Source: a virus. Taken from it: DNA of 28,628 nt. Positions 7,403 to 14,884 of the stretch are shown here, in pieces. The position numbers and the translations under genes were made by a program. The first letter of the stretch is position 1. Each line of letters starts with the position of its first letter. Below the pieces are notes generated by a model. That model was not told the origin of the DNA and made no database searches. It saw only the letters and a list, made by a program, of their open reading frames with translations. The stretch spans positions 1 to 28,628 of IMG/VR virus record IMGVR_UViG_3300021083_000423. One strand, given 5' to 3'.

Positions 7403-9163
7403 TTACGGCAACGGCCAAGACACCCCTGTGCCGTACGTGGCAAGTTGCTGCATCGATACGTTCACGTCGGCGCCGGTCGCCTTGGTGATTTCGACCTTTG
7501 GAGTCCGCTCGCGTTCATAACCCTTGCTCAATTCGAAGTGCCCGAAGTCGGGTTTGCCACGGAAGTCGCCGCCGGATTTGATCCCATACTGCGCTTCGAT
7601 CTTGCGCAGCAGATCCGCATGCGTCTGCGCCCACGCCCGGAATTCCTTGGTCACCACATCACGCGCCGATTGATCCACATCGATCGCGCGGCCGAAGGCG
7701 TGCTGGCTCCACACCGGCGTTCCCGAAATCTTGCGGGGATTATATCCCCCCAGCGACGTGATCGGCGCGCCGGCGGCTTCCATTGCATCAAGGAAGCCCT
7801 TGAACCTATCGGCACCGGAGGCACTGACGGTGACCTTGTGCCCGCCCACCGTGGTAATGGTGGTGAGCGGGCTGCCTGTGATATCAGACCCGGGCTTATT
7901 GGAGAGGATGTCCGTCAATTGGCTCCATGCCGATTTACCTTGAGCGCGTTCCGCGCGCAATTCGGCGGCGGTCTTGACGCCCATATCGTGCAGATTGTTG
8001 GTGCGCTCCGCTTCGCGCCTCGAACCGAAGGAGTCGGCGAACCATGACAACACGTTGCCGAGCGCCCGCACCAATTGATCCATATCGTCGACGAACGTCT
8101 TGACGTTCTGATCGAATTCCGGCGTCGCCACATAGGACGCGAAGCGCTCCAGCGCTCCGGATATCTGTTCGATCCAGTGTTTGTCGTTTCCGGCCTGAAG
8201 AAACGCCGCGACGACATGCGAGACGGAATCGGACAAGTGAGCGAGCGGGCCAGTCAATGGTTCCAAGCCCTGCACGAATACCTTAAAGATCGAATTTCCC
8301 GCCCGATCGAGTTGCGTTGTGAATTCCTGGTAGGCCCGTGTTGTGCCTGGATCGAGCTCGAACCGCCCCACGTCGGATCGATATGCCCCTTCCTGCCGCT
8401 TACGTTCCTCCGGCGAGGCCGAAAGGTAGCGCCTGATATCCTCCACCGAGAGGATATTCGTGAGCCCATAGGCCTCGGCGACCGTGCCGAGATTCTGCTG
8501 CTTCGCCCCACCCGGAAATAGCCGCGGCAACGCTTGTAAGAGCTGGGATGACACATCCGCCGCATTCCGCCCCTGGACGTTGCCCAGAAGCGCAGCGATA
8601 GGCCTATAAGCCGGAGAGGTCGGATCACTCAGGGCCGCGGCAACCGCGCTCAGCGTGCCCTGTGGGCTCGCCAGGAACCGACCGAAGTCAACCCCGAACG
8701 CCGTCCCCTGCCCTGGCGTAATCCCGAATCCCGCCGCCGACTGCCGCATGGCGGCGACCGACCCGGCGAGATGCGTGAAGCCCCAGAGACTCCCACCCCC
8801 CAAGAGGCCGGTGAACAGTGTCGTCAGCCCGGTCCACTTGACGAACGACCGCGTCATCGACGCGACGTTGCCGGCGACCTCCTTGCTGTCGCGCGCGATC
8901 GAGTGCCATGACCTGGCCTGACGGTCGGTCTCGGTCGCGCCGCGATGCCCTTCGCTCGCCGTCTTGCGCGCGATATCGTTGTGCGCCAGCATCGCTGCGG
9001 TGACATTGGCGAAGCCGCGCATCAAGCCTTGCTGCTCTGCGCTCGCCGCCTTCCATGCCTCCGGCATCTTTTCCAGTTGCGCCTGGTACTTGTCGAACAG
9101 ATCCTTGAACGCTTTGAATTTAGCGTCATCGACATCGACGGACCAAATCGATTTGGCGACCAT
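7403..9163 (-). CDS. Tail tape measure protein with C-terminal M15-type peptidase
   Basis: This 586-aa protein is the longest tail gene. Residues 10-105 are helical and charged; residues about 112-145 are Gly/Leu/Ala-rich and hydrophobic (LTTLFTGLLGGGSLWGF), the membrane-active kind of segment seen in tape measure proteins; helices continue to about 420. Residues 470-545 form a zinc D,D-peptidase-like domain: GGYNPRKI, then SQHAFGRAIDVD (H488, D495; the SxHxxGxAxD motif) and DFGHFE (H542). These fit the metal and catalytic residues of M15/VanY-like enzymes. The protein would set tail length and cut peptidoglycan during DNA entry. GAGGA about 9 nt before ATG supports the start. It follows the frameshifted chaperone pair, the standard order. 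Confidence 0.9.
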   Translation of the reverse strand: MVAKSIWSVDVDDAKFKAFKDLFDKYQAQLEKMPEAWKAASAEQQGLMRGFANVTAAMLAHNDIARKTASEGHRGATETDRQARSWHSIARDSKEVAGNVASMTRSFVKWTGLTTLFTGLLGGGSLWGFTHLAGSVAAMRQSAAGFGITPGQGTAFGVDFGRFLASPQGTLSAVAAALSDPTSPAYRPIAALLGNVQGRNAADVSSQLLQALPRLFPGGAKQQNLGTVAEAYGLTNILSVEDIRRYLSASPEERKRQEGAYRSDVGRFELDPGTTRAYQEFTTQLDRAGNSIFKVFVQGLEPLTGPLAHLSDSVSHVVAAFLQAGNDKHWIEQISGALERFASYVATPEFDQNVKTFVDDMDQLVRALGNVLSWFADSFGSRREAERTNNLHDMGVKTAAELRAERAQGKSAWSQLTDILSNKPGSDITGSPLTTITTVGGHKVTVSASGADRFKGFLDAMEAAGAPITSLGGYNPRKISGTPVWSQHAFGRAIDVDQSARDVVTKEFRAWAQTHADLLRKIEAQYGIKSGGDFRGKPDFGHFELSKGYERERTPKVEITKATGADVNVSMQQLATYGTGVSWPLP

Positions 9164-9175
9164 CGATCCACATCC

Positions 9176-9530
9176 TCACTTGAAGCTCACCCCGAGCGCC
9201 GCGGCGATGCGCGTCAACAGCATGATCTGATCGCGCTGGCGATATTGATGCGCCGATCCCCAGGCGAATTCCGGATCGAACGTCGTCATCAGTTCGGCAA
9301 AGCCTTGCTCCGCCGCCCAGCTCAATACGGTATGGGTGACGGTTTCACTTCCGAGGCAGCCGGAATCGCATTCGCGCCAGTATTGTCGGTCGCGGTCAAT
9401 GTCGGCAAGGAATTCTGATATTCCGTAACGTTCAATGAGGTAAGTTGCGCACTCCACACTGTGGAGGCGGCATTCAGGACGCCCTCGCGTTCCTTCCGAA
9501 ACGGCATGACCGAGGCCAAGGTAAAAAAAA
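9176..9530 (-). CDS. Tail assembly chaperone, -1 frameshift extension
   Basis: This is the T-part of a G/GT-like chaperone pair. The frame is open in the -1 phase relative to the upstream chaperone from before the T-run at 9523-9530 down to the stop at 9176-9178. I checked every codon through 9538-9419 and found no stop. The first internal start-like codon is a GTG at 9457 without a convincing ribosome binding site, so independent initiation is unlikely. Slippage on T-TTT-TTT would add 115 residues (YLGLGHAVSEGTRG... to AAALGVSFK) to the first 130 residues of the upstream protein, giving about 245 aa. In lambda and P2 this longer form recruits the tape measure protein, whose gene follows here. 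Confidence 0.8.
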
Positions 9531-9912
9531 CAATGGAGTTTTCGACCTCCGACAGATCGTCGTCGGCAAGGATCTGCTTGCGCTTGACCTCTTCGAACGG
9601 AACGGTGGTCCAGCCCTGCGGACCCGGCATGACGACGTTGGTCAGCCTATGAATCTCCGCCATCAGCCCTTGCTCGACGCCGTCCTCGCCGTCCCAGACA
9701 TTGAGATATTTCGCGGCATCGCGGAGCAGTAGGGACGCGACGCGCGGACCAGATAACGCGCTGGTCAATACGAACATCTGCGAATAGGCGCGTGAGATCG
9801 GCAGATAATATTTCTCGAACACGGCGCGGCCGATCGGCGTCGAATGGACGTAAAGCGGACCAGACGGCGTTTCGACCGGGACGACCAGGTTAAGCGCGCG
9901 GTTGATCTGCAT
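9322..9912 (-). CDS. Tail assembly chaperone (G-like)
   Basis: This protein has 196 aa from the ATG at 9912 (MQINRALNLVVPVE...). An additional ATG directly before it (9915) was created at the element junction, so a 197-aa form is possible. It lies between tail tube and tape measure genes, overlaps the next open frame by 136 bp, and contains the slippery T-run around residues 129-130. These are hallmarks of tail assembly chaperones, which coat the tape measure during tail assembly and are absent from the virion. It is helical in the middle (AVFEKYYLPISRAYSQMF, LLLRDAAKYLNVW). Before insertion of the 296-bp element, its ATG overlapped the tube gene stop as TGATG. Confidence 0.85.
   Translation of the reverse strand: MQINRALNLVVPVETPSGPLYVHSTPIGRAVFEKYYLPISRAYSQMFVLTSALSGPRVASLLLRDAAKYLNVWDGEDGVEQGLMAEIHRLTNVVMPGPQGWTTVPFEEVKRKQILADDDLSEVENSIVFFTLASVMPFRKEREGVLNAASTVWSAQLTSLNVTEYQNSLPTLTATDNTGANAIPAASEVKPSPIPY
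9523..9530 (-). other. Slippery site for programmed -1 frameshift
   Basis: On the minus strand there are eight consecutive Ts between G and ACC. In the chaperone frame the codons are GTT TTT TTT ACC, so T-TTT-TTT (9529-9523) is a canonical X-XXY-YYZ heptamer. After a -1 slip the next codon is TAC and the downstream frame is open for 115 codons. A possible stem (CCTCG at 9515-9511 with CGAGG at 9487-9483) lies a few bases downstream. It could stimulate pausing but was not folded computationally. Confidence 0.82.
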
Positions 9913-9914
9913 CA
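9903..9914. repeat. Left copy of 12-bp target duplication
   Basis: TGATCTGCATCA, identical to 10211-10222. On the minus strand it reads TGATGCAGATCA and contains the chaperone start codon. The two copies abut the two ends of the inverted repeats exactly, as a target-site duplication would. Confidence 0.85.
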
Positions 9915-9940
9915 TGCTTATCCGGTTGTCACCCAACGAG
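9915..9940. repeat. Left terminal inverted repeat of the element
   Basis: 26 bp, perfect inverse of 10185-10210. On the minus strand it contains the TGA stop of the 81-aa gene (9931-9929) and ends GGATAAGCA directly before the duplicated ATG codons of the chaperone gene. Confidence 0.85.
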
Positions 9941-10174
9941 CCGAGGATCGCTCAGCGGTCTTGAGTTTTTTAGAACATCCGCGCGAGCGTTTTGAAGCGC
10001 AACGATCAGCAAGAGGACTTCATTGGGCGAAAGCACATAGGTTCCCTTGAAAGGCCCAACGAAATCAATGTGACCACACAGCGTGCCGGACGCCGCAAAC
10101 TCCCCTGTCTCAGTCTTTGCCGAGAATGCTTTGGCCTCGTAACGAGCGGATTGCAGTGAAACGACGTTACTCAT
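9929..10174 (-). CDS. 81-aa passenger protein of the small mobile element
   Basis: The protein starts MSNVVSLQSARYEAKAF and has a C-terminal half with a strongly hydrophobic helix (YVLSPNEVLLLIVALQNARA) followed by NSRPLSDPRLVG. No transposase, nuclease or toxin motif is recognised. GAGGG 8 nt before ATG straddles the inner edge of the right terminal repeat. The gene fills the element: its stop codon lies inside the left terminal repeat. Upstream, the duplicated tube/chaperone junction leaves an ATG at 10220 that opens a 17-codon leader (stop TAA at 10169-10167) overlapping this start, so ribosomes leaving the tube gene could terminate and restart here. Its function is unknown; it may be a membrane or helix-dimer protein. 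Confidence 0.75.
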   Translation of the reverse strand: MSNVVSLQSARYEAKAFSAKTETGEFAASGTLCGHIDFVGPFKGTYVLSPNEVLLLIVALQNARADVLKNSRPLSDPRLVG

Positions 10175-10184
10175 TGGCTAAGCC

Positions 10185-10210
10185 CTCGTTGGGTGACAAC
10201 CGGATAAGCA
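10185..10210. repeat. Right terminal inverted repeat of the element
   Basis: 26 bp, reverse complement of 9915-9940 without mismatch. On the minus strand its inner end ...CGAG plus the next bases GG make the Shine-Dalgarno sequence of the 81-aa gene. Confidence 0.85.
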
Positions 10211-10222
10211 TGATCTGCATCA
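10211..10222. repeat. Right copy of 12-bp target duplication
   Basis: TGATCTGCATCA, identical to 9903-9914. On the minus strand its first three bases are the TGA stop codon of the tail tube gene. Confidence 0.85.
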
Positions 10223-10660
10223 CGAATTCCAGAGCAGGCTATTGATCGGTAATTGCCCCTCGCACGTCACCATGTAATCCGGCGAGTCGCCGGCGAAGCT
10301 GAGCTCATCGACCGTGATGATCGACGTGGTGTTGATGATGAACTGCCGCAGCGTCGATGTATCGGTGCGCACCGTCACCTGACCGATCTGCGCCATGCTC
10401 TGATATTGCTGTTCCCAGTCATCCGCGAGACTTTGGGATTTCAGAAGGTTGATGTGCAGCTCGATCATCACATAGGGTTCGGGCGACGGCACGATCGAGG
10501 TAAGCGATTGCAGATTCTCGACCGCGCGGCCGTTACGCGTGAGCCGCACGCTGCGCTTGCCGAGAAACGGCGGCGTCACGTTGAGCAGCGGATACGCCGG
10601 GATCGTCACCGACGTGCGAAGCCGATTGAGCACGCCCTGCGGAATATATTGCTGAGCCAT
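10220..10660 (-). CDS. Tail tube protein
   Basis: This 146-aa protein directly follows the sheath gene, the usual sheath-tube order. It begins MAQQYIPQGVLNRLRTSVTI and contains NVTPPFLGKRSVRLTRNGRA, VPSPEPYVMIELHINLLKSQ and ADDWEQQYQSMAQIGQVTVR. This pattern resembles the tube proteins accompanying DUF3383 sheaths. Many copies would stack into the inner channel through which DNA passes. A strong ribosome binding site (AGAGGAG, 8 nt before ATG) fits a highly expressed structural gene. The stop TGA lies in the 12-bp duplication; in the pre-insertion arrangement it overlapped the chaperone start as TGATG. Confidence 0.85.
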   Translation of the reverse strand: MAQQYIPQGVLNRLRTSVTIPAYPLLNVTPPFLGKRSVRLTRNGRAVENLQSLTSIVPSPEPYVMIELHINLLKSQSLADDWEQQYQSMAQIGQVTVRTDTSTLRQFIINTTSIITVDELSFAGDSPDYMVTCEGQLPINSLLWNS

Positions 10661-10674
10661 CTGTCGCGCTCCTC

Positions 10675-12309
10675 TTATGCGCCGATCGGAATTTGCACCG
10701 CCATGATATTGACGATGATCTGCTGAAATCCGGTTTGCGGGATGATCGCGACCTGAAACCCTCCGTAGATTCCTAGCTTATAATTTCCTGGATTGGCGCC
10801 GTAATATGTCGCCCACGGCACGGCATTAACGACAGCCTGCCCCGGATATGCGCCATTTTCGATGTTTTGGAGGAACGCCTGCTGTGACAATTCCGTGAGT
10901 GTCAGCGAGCCGAGGATCAGATTGGCACCTATCCCGGTCGACACTGTCTGCGCCAGCACGCCTTGCAGGGCCGTGACGCCGTTCTGATTATTCCACAGCG
11001 TTCCGTTTTGCGATCCGACAATGACCGCATTGGTCACATCGAGATCGCCGTTGATCTGCATCCAATCATAGGCGTACCAGAAATTGAACTGGTTGCCGTC
11101 AAGCGTACGGCCGTTGCGGAGAATCGCCGTGCTGATACCGCCTTCCGATCCAAGTCCGACATAGTTAATGTTCGATGTCAGCAGCGTTGTGAGAAGCGAT
11201 GAATTTCCCTGCAGTGGAAACGGTGTTGCTGCATTCAGATTCGCAAAAGACAGCGACGTAACCGGATTGCTACTGGCTGGATTCCATCCGAGGATGGTCC
11301 ACACTACGCCTGCAAGATCGAATTCCGTAACACCGACACCGCTCGACGCAGCGACCGACGCGACCAGGGTGCCGAGCCCGGTTTCAGATCCCGGATTGGC
11401 GGCGAGAAATGCCACCAGCGTTTCCGCTGTAGTGCCTTCAGCCGCGAGATACCAGCCGTTATATCCCGTCGGCGTACAGCCGGAAATCTGGAACCATTGC
11501 CCCGGCGAAACACCATGCGCCGTCGTCGTGGTCGCCGTCATGAAATTCGCCGACCATGAAATCGCCGTCAAGGCATTGGCGGGCCACACCGCGCTTGCGG
11601 GTGCTTCGATCAACGCCAAAACCGATTTCGGACCAGCCGTCACCCATGCGGGATAGTTCTGCAGGTTGGCCGTCACGCCGAAATAGGTCTTGCCGGTCAC
11701 GCTGGTGAACGTATCGGCAAACGTGATGAATGTGGAATCCCCCGCCCACGTCCGCGGCACCAGATAGATGTAAAAAAACTGCGGCGTGGTGTTGTTGATG
11801 AAGTTCGAAAGCGCCGTGACACCCGCCGACGTACTGCCCGCGCCCAATTCCAGCACATAAACCGCGACCTGTGAACCCATGCCGAAAAACGTGGTGATCT
11901 GCGCCACCAGTTCGCCAACGTCCTCTTCGGTATAGGTGCCGGGCGTGGTTTCCGATCCGGGGTTGCTGGCGAGCGGATAGGTGAAAGTTGACGCTCCTGT
12001 CACCGTGCACGGGAACGACCCGTTGTAAGCCGCCGGTGAAGCGCCGACGATGGTGAGCCACACCGTGCCCGTGAGGCCATGCGGCGAGGTCGCGGTCGCT
12101 GTCACAGTTCCGCCGGACCACGTCAACGACGTAAGCGCTTCCGCGCCTTGTAATACCGATGTCAGATCGGAATACTGCGTGATCAGCTTGTAGGTCTGCG
12201 GCGCAAGCGTCGTCGCACCTTGCGACACGGCAGCTCCGGTCCGCTGCAATGTCGGCGGGGCCGGCGCCGTGAGCACCGACCCATTGACCACAGTGATTGG
12301 ATTGACCAT
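10675..12309 (-). CDS. Contractile tail sheath protein (DUF3383 type) with two inserted modules
   Basis: This 544-aa protein is the sheath that contracts to drive the tube through the envelope. The DUF3383-type core is visible at VVNGSVLTAPAPPTLQRTGA (N-terminus), VAVYVLELGAG, LLTTLLTSNINYVGLGSEGG, NFWYAYDWMQINGDLDV and the C-terminal YGGFQVAIIPQ. Residues about 58-128 and 246-316 are two copies of the same ~70-aa beta-rich module: W-S near the start (TWSGGTVTATATSPHG, SWSANFMTATTTTAHG), YNG in the middle and NPGSET...GT at the end. They probably project from the sheath surface. GGAG about 10 nt upstream supports the start. The tube gene follows after 14 bp. Confidence 0.9.
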   Translation of the reverse strand: MVNPITVVNGSVLTAPAPPTLQRTGAAVSQGATTLAPQTYKLITQYSDLTSVLQGAEALTSLTWSGGTVTATATSPHGLTGTVWLTIVGASPAAYNGSFPCTVTGASTFTYPLASNPGSETTPGTYTEEDVGELVAQITTFFGMGSQVAVYVLELGAGSTSAGVTALSNFINNTTPQFFYIYLVPRTWAGDSTFITFADTFTSVTGKTYFGVTANLQNYPAWVTAGPKSVLALIEAPASAVWPANALTAISWSANFMTATTTTAHGVSPGQWFQISGCTPTGYNGWYLAAEGTTAETLVAFLAANPGSETGLGTLVASVAASSGVGVTEFDLAGVVWTILGWNPASSNPVTSLSFANLNAATPFPLQGNSSLLTTLLTSNINYVGLGSEGGISTAILRNGRTLDGNQFNFWYAYDWMQINGDLDVTNAVIVGSQNGTLWNNQNGVTALQGVLAQTVSTGIGANLILGSLTLTELSQQAFLQNIENGAYPGQAVVNAVPWATYYGANPGNYKLGIYGGFQVAIIPQTGFQQIIVNIMAVQIPIGA

Positions 12310-12341
12310 CGGTTGCGATCTCCGCAGCGTTCAAAAACGGA

Positions 12342-12737
12342 TCAGGCGCTTTTCAGATATTGCCAGCCGTGCGACGCCAGATAATCAGCCGTGAATGCCA
12401 TGCGCTTGCCGTCGCGTGTCAACGGCGCCCACGCCTTTTCAGCGGCGATCCAGGTAAACAACAGCGGTTGCGCGCCGCGCGGCGGCCGTAAATAGTGCCG
12501 AGAATCCGCCGGCGTATTCGCCGGCGGAGCGCACGTTGTACCAACTACATCGCCTTCGATCAGCATCCACGATTTGGGACGCGGAACGGTGGACGATACC
12601 GGCGCATTGGCTTGCGCGCTGAACCGGAAATATCCGACACCAGGAACGAATACGTGCGTCGCCAGACTTTTCTTGGCTTGCGCATGCGACGATTGGCGCT
12701 GCGTCCAGGTCGATACCGGTTTGTTGCGAACCGGCAT
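12342..12737 (-). CDS. Hypothetical structural-operon protein, 131 aa
   Basis: The start is taken at ATG 12737, one base after the fibre gene stop (TGA-T-ATG), not at a GTG/CTG-type codon further upstream that would overlap that gene. The protein begins MPVRNKPVSTWTQRQSSHAQ and contains VFVPGVGYFRFSAQANAPVS, a Trp-rich LLFTWIAAEKAWAPLTRDGKR segment (shown in part) and AFTADYLASHGWQYL at the end. I do not recognise a family. It has no signal peptide or membrane segment. Between a fibre-like gene and the sheath gene, it may be a minor virion or fibre-attachment protein. Confidence 0.62.
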   Translation of the reverse strand: MPVRNKPVSTWTQRQSSHAQAKKSLATHVFVPGVGYFRFSAQANAPVSSTVPRPKSWMLIEGDVVGTTCAPPANTPADSRHYLRPPRGAQPLLFTWIAAEKAWAPLTRDGKRMAFTADYLASHGWQYLKSA

Positions 12738-12738
12738 A

Positions 12739-13389
12739 TCAGACGGCGCCGGTGATCGCGTATTCGCCGAGCGACTGCGCCGCAAAGGCGGTCAGTGACG
12801 TGAACGTAACGAGCAATTTTCGATAGGTCTGGAACGCGACCGTCATCGTTCCATTCAGCGTCCAACCGGATGCCGTGGTAATCGTGCCGACCTCCGTCGA
12901 GGCGCTGTTGTTCATGACGTTGAGGACGTATGTTCCGCCGGCGATAGGATTGAGCCCGGCACTCTGCATCGCCGTGACCAGGGCGGCCACGGTCGGCAGA
13001 TCGATCGCGAAGGCGGCCGCTTGCGTGCCGGTGCAATTGACCCATACCTCTTCTGAGCCGCCCGTGCATTGAGCGGCAGTCAAGGTGACCGTGCCGGACG
13101 CATTGGTGTTGGTATTGTAGGCCTGCTGCGGGACTGACGAACCGATACCGGCTAACGTTGCCAAACCCGTTGCGGACAACGTCGTTGCGTGCACCGCAGC
13201 CGGCGTCGTGTCGCCGAGTGCCGTTCCATCGATCACGCCGCCGGTGATAGCGACAGCCGCGGGATTATAGTTCGCCTCCGGCGCCGAAACGGTGACGATG
13301 CCGGTCCCGGATGTTGGACTGAGTGTGATGCCGGAACCAGCCTTCAATCGGGTAACGAACAGCGTCGATGGAATCGGATTTTGCGGCAT
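12739..13389 (-). CDS. Fibre-like structural protein
   Basis: Start ATG at 13389 is preferred over one 8 codons upstream because AAGGA lies 8 nt before it and the longer form overlaps the preceding gene. The 216-aa product is Thr/Ala/Gly-rich with the repeat-like ITGGVIDGTALGDTTPAAVH motif common in phage fibre and head-fibre shafts, then a beta-rich C-terminal domain (VAFQTYRKLLVTFTSLTAFA). It sits among head-completion genes ahead of the sheath. It may therefore be a head or neck fibre (whisker), not a tail fibre. The role is inferred. Confidence 0.72.
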   Translation of the reverse strand: MPQNPIPSTLFVTRLKAGSGITLSPTSGTGIVTVSAPEANYNPAAVAITGGVIDGTALGDTTPAAVHATTLSATGLATLAGIGSSVPQQAYNTNTNASGTVTLTAAQCTGGSEEVWVNCTGTQAAAFAIDLPTVAALVTAMQSAGLNPIAGGTYVLNVMNNSASTEVGTITTASGWTLNGTMTVAFQTYRKLLVTFTSLTAFAAQSLGEYAITGAV

Positions 13390-13409
13390 GACGTCGGTCC
13401 TTATGCGTT

Positions 13410-14441
13410 TCAAGCAGCCTGCACGATGTAGGTCGGTATCGCCTGTTCGATCAGCTGCCGCGCGACGGTGCGAGCGGTGTGTTGGTAATACGACACGTCG
13501 AACTCTACGGTTTTTGCCATCGCCAGAATCGAAAACTCGACCTGCGGCTTTTTCAGATCACGAACGATCGGACCATTCATCAGGCCGAGACAATCGCCAT
13601 TTTCCATATAGCCAAGAACACAATCGAGAAAATCCAGCACGGCTGCGTTGCGTAGGCCGTAGAGCGTGAGTTTTACGCGATCTTGCGCCAATTGATAATG
13701 AGACAGCGTCGCAGCCAGATACGGTATCGGCTGCAACGCATTCGTTTGGTCTGGATCGATATGGATCACGCCGTAGGGCGCATCGAGGTTATCCGGAATG
13801 GCGTAGGACGGATAGAGTTGCACCGGAATATCCGGGCCGCTTATGGCTTGATAGGTGTTGAGCGCGAGCCACAGCGGCAAAGAATTCGAGACGACCGGCT
13901 GTGCGGCGTTGAACAGCGCTACATCGTCGATGATCTGTGAGGCAAGCGAAGGATAGAGTGCGGTGCCGGTATAGTGCCACAGACCCGCCTGGCGATAGAA
14001 CGAACGCCGTTGCGAAAACGCGTAACGGACGTTCTGTTCGCCGACCTCCGCGATGTAGAGCGTATTGGGACCAACCGCATTGAGATCGGTGATTTCCTGT
14101 TCCGATGTGAACACGACCTGATTAACGGACAGAATTTCGGTTTCATCCTGGCGCTTGGTGTTGCTCCAGTGCAGCGAGCCCTTCGCCGTCAGGGTCGGCG
14201 CAGCCGATAGAATCGCCGGTCCGGCGTTGTAAACAACCTGGTTGTAGAGCGACGCGTTATAGACCGCCGACGGCGCGAGGTGATCGGATCGTACCCAAAA
14301 TACAAAGCCATCGAGCGGAAGGATGACCTTCGAATATTGCGTAAAGGTGACTTCCTGCAACCGAGACAGCGTATCGACGCCGGCGTGAAGATCGCCGGCC
14401 AGTTCGGGAGGCGACGCAGCCGCTTCGGTGACGCTCGTCAT
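13410..14441 (-). CDS. Conserved head-tail connection protein, 343 aa
   Basis: ATG overlaps the stop of the upstream neck gene as ATGA, indicating coupled translation. The protein has 343 aa and is acidic to neutral, with recognisable segments LQEVTFTQYSKVILPLDGFV, FWVRSD, SLHWSNTKRQDETEILSVNQ, IADVALFNA-like VALFNAAQ and YGLRNAAVLDFLDCVLGYM. This type of protein precedes the sheath in DUF3383-sheath phages. It is probably a neck/tail-terminator-associated component, but I know of no proven function. No enzyme motif, signal peptide or membrane helix is visible. Confidence 0.75.
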   Translation of the reverse strand: MTSVTEAAASPPELAGDLHAGVDTLSRLQEVTFTQYSKVILPLDGFVFWVRSDHLAPSAVYNASLYNQVVYNAGPAILSAAPTLTAKGSLHWSNTKRQDETEILSVNQVVFTSEQEITDLNAVGPNTLYIAEVGEQNVRYAFSQRRSFYRQAGLWHYTGTALYPSLASQIIDDVALFNAAQPVVSNSLPLWLALNTYQAISGPDIPVQLYPSYAIPDNLDAPYGVIHIDPDQTNALQPIPYLAATLSHYQLAQDRVKLTLYGLRNAAVLDFLDCVLGYMENGDCLGLMNGPIVRDLKKPQVEFSILAMAKTVEFDVSYYQHTARTVARQLIEQAIPTYIVQAA

Positions 14442-14884
14442 GCATCGAGCCAGATCTTGAACGCGCCCTCATAGGCGCCGGTATCGATGAAGCTCGGTCG
14501 CCGCGGTCCGCGCTTTTTCTTGAAACGATGACTGATGCCCAGCAAAGCAGATTGTGTCGGAATGCCGGGATAGCCCAGCGTTTCGAGCTCGCGGCTTTCC
14601 AGGAACCGACGGAATATTTCCTCGATCTTCGCCGCACCCGACGCAAACAAGTCCGTCGCCGGAGATCCTCCCAACAGCAACGTTTCGAGTGCACCGGCTA
14701 GGCCGTCTTCCAACGCTGCCGCAATATCATCCCCATGAAGCTCGAAGAAATGCTCCATGATGTGATATTTACCTTCAAGGATTTCCGCTACGTCTCCGGT
14801 CGTTTCGACGACGATCTTGCCGCTTTTCTTCTCGCCGGATTGACTCACATAGGGGAAGTCGATGACCCCCAGATGCAGTTTCAT
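14438..14884 (-). CDS. Neck / tail-completion protein candidate
   Basis: Start at ATG 14884 overlaps the upstream stop as ATGA, so the 24-residue upstream extension of the frame is rejected. The 148-aa product begins MKLHLGVIDFPYVSQSGEKK and continues with a helical KYHIMEHFFELHGDDIAAAL segment, a Leu-rich helix, ELETLGYPGIPTQSALLGIS and RGPRRPSFIDTGAYEGAFKI. The RRPSFIDTGxYxxxFxxW ending is a recurring pattern in phage neck/tail-completion proteins, by my memory of such operons. It sits between head and tail genes, which fits. The exact role is uncertain. Confidence 0.72.
   Translation of the reverse strand: MKLHLGVIDFPYVSQSGEKKSGKIVVETTGDVAEILEGKYHIMEHFFELHGDDIAAALEDGLAGALETLLLGGSPATDLFASGAAKIEEIFRRFLESRELETLGYPGIPTQSALLGISHRFKKKRGPRRPSFIDTGAYEGAFKIWLDA

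Larger units (their letters stand above)
9915..10210 (-). mobile_element. 296-bp passenger-gene element with 26-bp terminal inverted repeats
   Basis: Left end 9915-9940 begins TGCTTATCCGG and ends CCCAACGAG. Right end 10185-10210 is its exact reverse complement (26 of 26). Both ends are flanked by the 12-bp direct repeat TGATCTGCATCA. The inside holds only an 81-aa gene and no transposase, so the element would move in trans. The size of the duplication fits IS4/IS231-group transposition (10-13 bp, known for that family), in which transposase-free cassettes with passenger genes exist. That assignment is inference. The element sits exactly between tube and chaperone genes, and the repeat supplies the stop codon of its own gene, part of its ribosome binding site and a GGAT-type sequence before the chaperone start. 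Confidence 0.8.

Noticed and set aside
11459-12334. 291-codon minus frame within the sheath gene
   Set aside because: It lies inside the recognised sheath gene in another frame, with His/Arg/Cys-rich composition typical of a shadow in G+C-rich DNA.
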